In this document: positions 56,240 to 64,000 of the stretch, piece by piece
How the letters are laid out: each line of letters starts with the position of its first letter
Numbering within the stretch: position 1 is the first letter of the stretch
Source of the DNA: Rugalucina vietnamica
Lineage: Eukaryota; Mollusca; Bivalvia; Lucinida; Lucinidae
Length of the DNA: 64,000 nucleotides
Direction: 5' to 3'
Assembly (NCBI GenBank): GCA_964017185.1
Contig: OZ024878.1
Span: 16,265,851 to 16,329,850 of the forward strand
Translations under genes and position numbers: made by a program
The notes under the pieces: model-generated
Databases searched by the model: none
Told to the model about the DNA's origin: nothing
The model's input: the letters and a program-made list of their open reading frames with translations, nothing else

Positions 56240-56390
56240 GAATCTAATATGGTGTTCTGTTCTAGATGGAAGTTTCCAACCCTCGGGATGACCGTGGTGA
56301 GCGAAACCTCGGCGGAGCCTTGGTTCCGCTCAGCACAGTCATCCCTTGGGTTGGAAACTTCCATCTAGAACAGAACCCCATATAAGATTC
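56240..56390 (+). other. Long hairpin, about 55-bp arms
   Basis: GAATCTAATATGGTGTTCTG and GTTCTAGATGGAAGTTTCC pair with their inverted copy at 56335-56390; an inner GAGCGAA/TTCCGCTC pairing closes the loop. Either a MITE or a structured RNA locus; no target duplication found. Confidence 0.75.
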
Positions 56391-56712
56391 TTATAATCTC
56401 CAGCTCTGAAGTAGTAGCTCTAACCGCTGAGAGCAATTTCAGCTTTCTAACATGTGCAATGTATGCATCTTATTTTTTAAATTTTCAATGAAATCATCAA
56501 ACAAAGTTTTTACAAGCAAGCTATATGTACTCCAACTATTCTTTTATGTCAACATTATGTAGGTGTTTTTAATAAGTATGCAAAATAAATTTTAAATGAA
56601 AAAATATGCCAGACACCATTATTAAGAGAAACAGACCTGTCCAATAAAAAGATTGCTCACCAGAAAGCTTATCTTCCTGGCACATTTTCTGTACAGACTC
56701 TGTCAATTAAAT

Positions 56713-56945
56713 GAGCCGCCTCATGGGAAAACCAACAATCTACATATGCGAAAACAAAGACGCAGATCAGCTTCGCGGTAACCGCGAAGCTGATCAGCAC
56801 CTTTGTTTTCGCTACACGGATAGTACACTTCCTCTTCTTCTTAAATCCGAAATTTCAAGCTTCTAGCTTGCTCCTGTGATTGTACAGCCTGATTTGTGTC
56901 GGACCTGTTCGGAAACCACATTGTTGGTTTTCCCACGAGGCGGCT
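56713..56945 (-). mobile_element. M1 MITE copy 34
   Basis: AAAT/AAAT, intact hairpin. Confidence 0.9.
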
Positions 56946-57039
56946 CAAATGTCTGTTTAAACAAAGGGGCTTGTCCAAGTATAGAAATCGTAATGTAAGT
57001 CCAGGCAAAAACACCTTTACTTGGTGTTAATCTAGACAT

Positions 57040-57262
57040 GAGCCTCGTCAAAAGAAATCCAACATTTTGAATATGCGAAAACAATGGCACAGTAACTGCA
57101 CAGCTGACCAGCACCATTGTTTTCACAAAACAGATAGTACACAATTCTTCTTCTTCCTAAATCCGAAATTTCAAGCTTCTATCTGTATTCTGTGGCTGTA
57201 CAGACCGATTTGTGTCGGACTTGGTTGGAAACCACAAAGACCGCTTTTCCAGTATCATGGCT
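57040..57262 (-). mobile_element. M1 MITE copy 35, diverged
   Basis: GAGCCTCGTCAAAAGAAATCC start; hairpin shortened around CACAGTAACTGCACAGC. Confidence 0.75.
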
Positions 57263-57956
57263 AGTACAATTCAGAGCTATTTTTGAAATGCTTCACCCAA
57301 TATTTAAATATAGGAAACTTAATTCAACATGTTCAAGTTATTCATTTCTTTAATTTTTTTTTTTCAGTTTTTTACTACAATATTCTCAAAAGCATTTTTT
57401 TTTTTTCATAAATGCTCTTTAAATCACAGGCAACTGGGATCCTCTGACACTTGAACTGTTGATGGGGGACAACACTACCACGCATTGACACCTAATATTA
57501 TTATTATTACGGTATTCATTCTGATTGGCTGAAAGCGTAACAATAACACAATATATTTCTAATAAGTGCAACTTTGAGAGCTTCTTCAACACAATTATTA
57601 ATTTGAGATGACTAATAAAACTGCCAATAAAGTTGTGCATTCAACAGAATGCTATAAATGAACTGTATTTCAGCTCGCTTATTATTAATAACATTTTACT
57701 CATGTTGAAGGCCAGCTGCGATATTCTGTTGCAAACAAATCTTTGTTTATTTACAGTTTTACCTATTCCCCGCAGTATATCTTTAACTGAGACATTGGTA
57801 TAGCTCTCAGGCAATTGGAGTAGATTTACGTCACAGGTTTACCGTTATACATATGAATGAAATGAATGCATCTGACCAATAGGAACAGGCGTGTCTTTCA
57901 TATTTATAACAGTAACTCTGTAACGAAAGTCTACTATGATCATCCGGGAACTATAA
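57263..57956. other. Nothing firm recognised
   Basis: T-rich runs near 57355 and 57402, and two opposite CTGATTGGCTGAAAGCG / CTGACCAATAGG-like words (57520, 57875) that may be remnants of an inverted-repeat element. Confidence 0.35.
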
Positions 57957-59892
57957 CCAGAGGACCAATGGTCCTGTAAACGCTCACCTGAGATCTGCTG
58001 TATATACGAATGTTATAGAAAATAGTCCCAGTATAGGGGCAGATGAAGCCCTTGGGCCATTTTTTTTCAGATTAATCAATATACTGTCCATACAAGTTTT
58101 TCCCTTCAAATTACATTTTAACAGTTTACGGTTACCCATTCAAATACATAGGCAGCCCATGTTGACCTTGCCATAAAATAGGTCAAGGTCATCACAGGGT
58201 CATCATTTATACATACATTGTAGTACTTAAGTCATTGATGCTTCATGCAAAGTTTCCACCGGTTCCGGAGAAGAAGATTTTTGAAGGGTTTATACCATAT
58301 ATGGGCATAGCGGCCATCTTGGTCACGTGACCTTGATTATTTACATACACATTGATTCCCCCATTCTATAGATGATTCACATGAAATTTGGCTTTGATTG
58401 GCCATGCGGTTTCACAGGACAAGATGTTTGAATATTATGGTAATATACATGTATAATGCCCCGGGGCTGGGGCAAATGAGCCCCTGGGCTCCAATTTTTT
58501 TTCAGAATCAATAATATTCAGTCCTACTGCCCATTTCCTGCAAGACTTTCACTTTAAATGACATTTTAAAAGTTTTCCCCATTCAAATGCATTGGCGACC
58601 TATGTTGACCTTGCTGTAAAATAGGTCAAGGTCATCCAAAGGTCATAATTCATAAATACATTGTAGTACTCTAGTCCCTGATGCTTCATGCCATGTTTCG
58701 TTCAAATCGGTCCATTGGTTCAGGAGAAGAAGAATTTTAAAAGGTTTTACCATATATGGGCATGGCGGCCATCTTGGTCATGTGACCTGGATTATTTATA
58801 AAGACATTGATTCCCCCTTCCCATAGATGCTTCCTATAAAATTGGGCTTCGATTGGCCAAGTGGTTTCAGAGAAGAAGATCTTTGAATATTTTTGTAATA
58901 TACATGTATATTGCCCTGGGGTGGGGCAGACCAACCCCTGGGGTCCATTTTTTTTTCAGAATTACCTACCTTCAGTCCATTTGCCCATTTCTTGCAAGAT
59001 TTGCCTTTCAAATGACATTTTAACAATTTTCCCCATTCAAATGCATGGGCGACCTATGTTGACCTTGCCATAAAATAGGTCAAGGTCATCCAAAGGTCAT
59101 AATTTATAAACACATTGTAGTACTCTAGTCCCCGATGCTTCATGCCATGTTTTGTTGAAATCAGTCCAGTGGTTCCGGAGAAGAAGAATTTTAAAGGGTT
59201 TTTACCATATATGGGCATGGCGGCCATCTTGGTCATGTGACCTCGATTATTTATAAACACTTTAATTCCCCTTTCCCATAGATGCTTCCTATAAAATTGG
59301 GCTTTGATTGGCCAAGTGGTTTCAGAGAAGAAGATCTTTGAATATTTTTGTAATATACATTAATATTGCCCTGGGGTGGGGGCAGACCAACCCCTGGGGT
59401 CCAATTTTTTTTTTCAGAATTACCTACCTTCAGTCCATTTGCCCATTTCCTGCAAGATTTGCCTTTCAAATGACATTTTAACATTTTTCCCCATTCAAAT
59501 GCATGGGCGACCTATGTTGACCTTGCCGTAAAATAGGTCAAGGTCATCCAAAGGTCATAATTTATAAACACATTGTAGTACTCTAGTCCCTGATGCTTCA
59601 TGCCAAGTTTCGTTGAAATTGGTCCAGTGGTTCCGGAGAAGAAGAATTTTGAAGGGTTTTTACCATATATGGGCATGGCAGCCATCTTGGTCATGTGACC
59701 TGGATTATTTATAAACACATTGGTTCCCTCTTTCTATAGATGCTTCATATAAAATTTGGCTTTGATTGGCCAAGCGGTTTCAGAGAAGAAGATCTTTGAA
59801 AATGGTGGACGACGACGGACGGACGGACGACAGACGGCGGATCATGGCCATCCTATAAGCTCACCTTGTGAGCCTAACAGCTCAGGTGAGCT
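57957..59892 (+). mobile_element. Family B copy 2, four tandem units
   Basis: Same ends as copy 1. The GTTGACCTTGC word occurs at 58161, 58604, 59058 and 59516 (spacings 443, 454, 458 bp). A GGACGACGACGGACGGACGG tract lies before the terminal AGCTCACC...GGTGAGCT stem-loop, then AAAAA. Flanked by A-rich sequence on both sides. Confidence 0.85.
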
Positions 59893-59933
59893 AAAAATGG
59901 AAATACATGTAAACAATGGATTGTTTTGTGCCA

Positions 59934-60004
59934 CTAGAAATCAGGAACCTGTAGTAGCTTTAAAGTTGGAAACCCCAAAGACATGTTTTCTTGCATCGCA
60001 GCTC
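59934..60004 (-). mobile_element. M1 terminal fragment
   Basis: GTTGGAAACCCCAAAGACAT and TCTTGCATCGCAGCTC correspond to one end of the GAAGACC subtype. Confidence 0.55.
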
Positions 60005-60383
60005 ATCTGATGCTTTACATCTTCAATCATCAGCTAAGGAGACAGACACACTGTTTGTGGGACAGGTTAACAGTAATAGCACACCTTTTCATGGCTTAAA
60101 CAGACTAATGTTTTTTTTTTAATCAGCCAAAGCCAAACTTTTTGACAAGTTTTGTCATGAATATGGATGATAAATGGGCTAGAAATATGCTGTGTGTTTG
60201 AATTTCGAGTGAAATAAACAATCTGTCACTTTTCCTCTTTGGGATATCAGATTTTTTGACATAAGATATTAGATAATTTAAAAGGGTCTAACATACAGAA
60301 CAACCATAACTTGATCATGTGGTTTTACAATACAATGAAATATACCCACATCTGTAACCTTACACCATACACAGGACAAAAAA

Positions 60384-60561
60384 CAGTGGTCTAAATTAGG
60401 ATTTTTCCTCACTAGCCTAAACCCTTATATCTTTATTCATTTGCCAAAATTTCCCAATAGCCTGACCTATATAGGTAATGGGTTAAACTGAGAAAAACTA
60501 CTAGCCAGACAATCCTTTGGCTAGTGTCGAGCTATAGGGCTAGTGCTAATTTGGATCACTG
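60384..60561. mobile_element. hAT-like 178-bp MITE
   Basis: Ends CAGTGGTCTAAATTAGGA and inverted CAGTGATCCAAATTAGCA; flanks ACAAAAAA and TAAAAAAA are close to an 8-bp duplication. CAGTG-type ends with 8 bp suggest hAT. Confidence 0.55.
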
Positions 60562-60611
60562 TAAAAAAAGGAAAAAGTAACCATATATTCACTAACTCCT
60601 TGATATGAGCA

Positions 60612-60720
60612 CTTGTTTGTTTGTTTGTTTGAATTGATGCTTAGCACCCCAGTCAACAGCTATGGTCATGTAAGGACGTTGCCTCGAATTTTATCGGGCT
60701 TTTACCCAAAATTAGGTCCC
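60612..60720 (+). repeat. Dispersed repeat, copy 2
   Basis: Matches 31352-31455; includes CCCCAGTCAACAGCTATGG, also seen in the SINE tails on the minus strand. Confidence 0.5.
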
Positions 60721-61331
60721 CATGACATCCAAAAAGTGCTTCAAATATAACCACACAACTTAATAAGCCAATAAGGCTTATAATTTAAATAAGGCTTATA
60801 AATGTATAGATGGTTTAACTTGAACCACTTTTCCTGGGCAGGCTCAGACCTCAGCAGTTAACCAGTAATCAGATGGTCAGTCAGTACTTAGCGTAGAAGC
60901 TTTGCCTGGAGGCACCAGCAACCCATCTATTTCTTTAGGCCCCAATGGCTGGGGATCCATGAGTACTTTTGTTGTTTGTTTATCATGCTGTTGTTTTACA
61001 ATCATGCCAGAAAGTTTTAAGGTAAAGTCAGTACAGTACTTCAACAGTACTATGGGAAACTTCACCAGTACTATGGGAAGCGTAAAGTGTCTTGCTTTTA
61101 AAAGTACATGTACATGGAGATGATAAGTATCAAACATCATATACCACAGTCATACTAATGTGTTCTGTATACATGTGAAAATGTTGAGATATTTTGCTGT
61201 TTTGAAATATTACAGATACCCAAAAAACTGCAAAATGCATTTTTATGTGAAGCGTTCATAATTCAGGTAACAGTGCATAACAAACACAGACCAAGTGCAC
61301 TGAGAAAATTTACGTGTACGTACAAACCATT

Positions 61332-61591
61332 CATCAGGAAAACATGTTCGTGAAATATATACCCCCTTAAACACCACTTTTATAAAGAAAAACTGGGGTC
61401 TGCTGGGGTATACCTAATTTTCTTATTCTTGATCCAAAACATACATTGTGGGTACTTGTTAGAACCGCTAGCTAACATGCCCACAATCTATGTTTTGAAC
61501 AAACATGACAAAATATTTTTTTTCCCACTGAATTTTCAATTTTTAAAGCTGAAAATTTTTCTGTATATTGCATGGACAAGTTTTCTTAATG
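61332..61591. mobile_element. Family E copy 5
   Basis: Complete; the centre palindrome is eroded to AGAACCGCTAGCTAACATG. Confidence 0.72.
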
Positions 61592-62161
61592 GTACAATTA
61601 TATGAATCATCAGTCAAGTATAAACTGTGAGGACTAACACTTCAACTTCGACAGTTATGTCCAAATCAACCAAACACGCAAAACAACAGAATAATATCAA
61701 CCAGATAGCCTGAGATAGGGCTTTTTCTTTATACTAGGTCCAGTTTCCTGTACAAAATTTAGGGATTATTGATTTTTTTTTTTGAACTGGCTGAAAAATT
61801 TCTCAGTTGACTGGAAACATTCCCAATAAGTAGAAAAAACCCAATTTAAAAGGTAAACTTTCCTAATCTGGCTAAAAAACATGATTTTTTTCCCAATTTA
61901 AAGAAAATTTTGACCTTTTTTCCCAATTTCATTGCTACCAAATGTTTTCTAAAAAAGGTAAGAAAAAGCACTGCCATAGCATATAAAATAACATGTCACA
62001 GAATCCTAAATGTATCAAAATAAACAGCTCTTCTAAACATGCTAAAACCATGTTTAAAATGTCTGTCAAGCATGTTATAAATTTATAAATGCCTAAGCAT
62101 TTGTTACCATGTTCCGACCAGCCCCAGATACAGCAAAGACTTTTGACTGAAAACAGATCAT
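61592..62161. other. Nothing firm recognised
   Basis: Contains several TTTCCCAATTTAAA-like words between 61740 and 61930, perhaps an old repeat; no ends defined. Confidence 0.35.
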
Positions 62162-62385
62162 TATATGAAAACATGCCCATGCAATATACAGAGAATTTTT
62201 AAGTAGTAAAAAAATGAAAATTTTCAGTAGAAAATTTTTGATATTTTTCTTATTTTTGCTCCAAATCATAGACTGTGGGTACTCATTAGAAGTTAGAACC
62301 GCCTCGCCTTGCCAAGGTGGTTCTAACGAGTACCTACAAGGCCATAGAAGTTCTCTGTTTATTGCATGGGCATGTTTTCGTAATA
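62162..62385. mobile_element. Family E copy 6
   Basis: Palindrome CCGCCTCGCCTTGCCAAGGTGG at the centre; right arm shortened. Confidence 0.7.
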
Positions 62386-62472
62386 GTCTGTTTTCAAGCC
62401 CTAGGTATCTTCTATGTGATCTATCTACAAATAAAGTGTGCCATAAATCATCATAAAAAAGATATGCAGTAC

Positions 62473-62705
62473 AGCCCCTGTGGTTAAGAGCACTGACATT
62501 ACATATTACCATGCTGACGTCACTTGCCCGTGACACTTTGTGCCCTGGGCAGTACTGAAGTAGAAGTAGATTATCTCATCGCTGTGTCTCAGGTGTGGAT
62601 TCAAGTCCCACACATGGCACATGTGAGACAAGCCAAGCTCTGCTAAAGTCTGCTTATATGAGCTGAAATAATCTTGAAAGGGAAGTCAAACTGAATAAAA
62701 AAAAT
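62473..62705 (+). mobile_element. Diverged SINE with internal insertion
   Basis: Head CCCCTGTGGTTAAGAGCACTG, box B-like GTGTGGATTCAAGTCCC, 3' domain GAGCTGAAATAATCTTGAAAG and an A tail. Confidence 0.65.
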
Positions 62706-63029
62706 ATGCAAACTTCGACAATATACTTTACAAACATTACACTGTTCAATTTCTGGTTGTTATGAAGTGACAAAAAGTCTAGTTCTGAGAAAAACCTGCC
62801 AACCCCACCAAGGCTCGTCTTAGGCACTCGCTGCTTAGTGGCGGATTTAGATGGGGTTTGGGTGGTTCGCTTGAACCCCCTCTGGAACCAAATTTCTTCA
62901 AGTTCTATCTATCTATCTTCTGATACTGAGTCGATCAATTTCTGATCATCACCTCAGGTGTGGGGTGGGTGGCTAAATTTAGAATTTAGTCAAGGGAAAA
63001 GAAAACATTTGGGGTGGACCATTAAAACC

Positions 63030-63540
63030 AGCGAAATAGATAAGAGTGCGTACCGCGTATGTACGCACGATTTTTCGGCATGTACGCGTTGAAATTTCAA
63101 ACCTCTGCGTACCGTGTACGCGTTAAAAATTAGCGGTACGCATCCATTTTTCAATGTAATGCGTACAGGATAAAATACATCGGGTAATATTTTATATAGA
63201 CACCGAAATAGTCAGTGTGATAAAGCGCTTTATAGATATTGTGCACTACTGCAAGCATTGTCAAAAGCGGTGTATGATTATATTTTTACCTTCCCAAATC
63301 CGAAATCGAAAGTTCGTTGAAAAGCACAATGAATCAGCCAACAATCTTACGTTACTATAGGTCCAGTAGCACTTCGGACCAAATCAAACAGATTCTGGTT
63401 GACATTATTTGCCGGGCTGTCGACTCTTGTATCTCTGAGCGAGAAACAGAAAGTGAATCTTGCAAACCAAAACCACATAATAAACAAACAAAACAATATG
63501 CAGAGATTTTCAAAACTGTAAAATGATACATTTCAGTTGA
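63030..63540. other. Unassigned region with GTACGC cluster and short open frame
   Basis: 63030-63175 has about seven GTACGC/GCGTAC words in both orientations. An open frame of 69 codons at 63317-63526 (+), with SDQIKQILVDIICRAVDSC, follows; no family recognised and it may be chance. An inverted relative of the cluster (GTGTACCGTACACA) lies near 63750-63810. Confidence 0.3.
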
Positions 63541-63544
63541 AAAG

Positions 63545-63640
63545 ATAGAAGTAAGCAATGATCAGGAAGGGATGCAATCAGAACTAAAGCCCCTCAAAAA
63601 TCTATTACAAAGACAATATGTACTGATACAAATCGACATC
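63545..63640 (-). repeat. Zinc-finger-associated repeat, fragment
   Basis: GATCAGGAAGGGATGCAATC plus CAAAACATAAAACAAAT, as in X2 49030-49260. Confidence 0.45.
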
Positions 63641-63898
63641 AAAACATAAAACAAATTGTATCACAAACTACAATGTACATATTTTAGTGCACCTGAGCCT
63701 TTAATGTACTTATAGTGTATGTCTGAGCAGAGCTGGCGTCCGTCTTTCCATGTACACACTCAAATTTAGGGTACACATTGATTTTGAAATTTGATGTGTA
63801 CCGTACACATTAGGAAAAATAATTATCTACATCACTGAAAACTATTTACAAGATATAGATGAGAGGCATACTAAAACGCATGCCTCTGGGCTAATGAT

Positions 63899-64000
63899 TT
63901 AAATAGAAGCCTTAAATTCCTCAATGGTCTTAGATAGTACCACTGAAGAAGGGAGGCTATTCCAAACCGGAATAGTTCTGGGGAAAAAGGAATTTTTCAG
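63899..64000 (-). pseudogene. LINE (non-LTR retrotransposon) reverse transcriptase, C-terminal tail
   Basis: Minus-strand frame from the window edge runs 33 codons to TAA at 63899-63901. It contains NSFFPRTIPVWNSLPSSVV followed by a T-x-EEFK ending, the usual C-terminus of Jockey/CR1/RTE-type ORF2 proteins. The rest lies beyond the window, so whether the element is intact cannot be told. Sequence beyond the stop (63690-63898) would be its 3' flank. Confidence 0.75.

Noticed and set aside
62093..62536. 147-codon minus-strand frame
   Set aside because: Crosses a family E element and a diverged SINE; composition is repeat translation.

Overview
This window looks like an AT-rich, intron-bearing, transposon-saturated invertebrate nuclear genome, most likely a bivalve mollusc. 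That assignment is inference. It rests on two animal-type split genes with GT-AG introns, on tRNA-derived SINEs ending in the motif of the V-SINE/Meta type known from molluscs, and on the very high density of small DNA elements. I see no bacterial features, CRISPR array, rRNA or bona fide tRNA gene.

Two convergent genes can be supported. On the + strand at 1064-8487 lie the last nine coding exons (357 codons plus stop) of an NADP-dependent isocitrate dehydrogenase; its N-terminus is left of the window. On the - strand from 38372 down to 26030 lie six 3' exons (971 residues) of a protein that joins two SUMO-interaction-like motifs, an array of further SIM-like repeats, two CtBP-type PxDLS motifs, an NLS, a RING1-type zinc finger and a PARP-family mono-ADP-ribosyltransferase domain with an H-Y-L signature. 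Its N-terminus is missing and should lie above 38372. A possible further - strand exon is near 55775-55997. The last bases of the window hold the C-terminus of a LINE reverse transcriptase on the - strand.

Nearly everything else is mobile DNA. One 234-bp hairpin MITE (called M1 here) is present in about 37 copies or fragments, and 19 of them have perfect 4-bp target duplications, all fitting AWWT. Three larger elements (X1 16180-17857, X2 46882-50746, X3 31507-36246) begin CAC and end GTG, and the two that can be measured have 5-bp duplications, the arrangement of Transib/RAG-like transposons. Three families (B, C, D) have a hairpin near the 5' end and a terminal stem-loop at the 3' end whose arm is repeated near the 5' end, as in Helentron-type non-autonomous elements. 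Other elements include a palindromic family E, at least ten elements flanked by TA, a Harbinger-like element, hAT-like elements and several SINEs. Nesting is deep: E contains C contains B at 52490-55515, X1 sits in an M1 copy, a TA element splits another M1 copy, and D sits in the poly(A) tail of a SINE.

Layout: 1-8.5 kb IDH; 8.5-26 kb intergenic repeats between the two gene ends; 26-38.4 kb the RING-ART gene, with X3 filling most of its largest visible intron and a family C array in another; 38.4-64 kb repeats with no well-supported gene except the candidate exon and the LINE tail. Coordinates of transposon ends are hand-read and may be off by a base or two.
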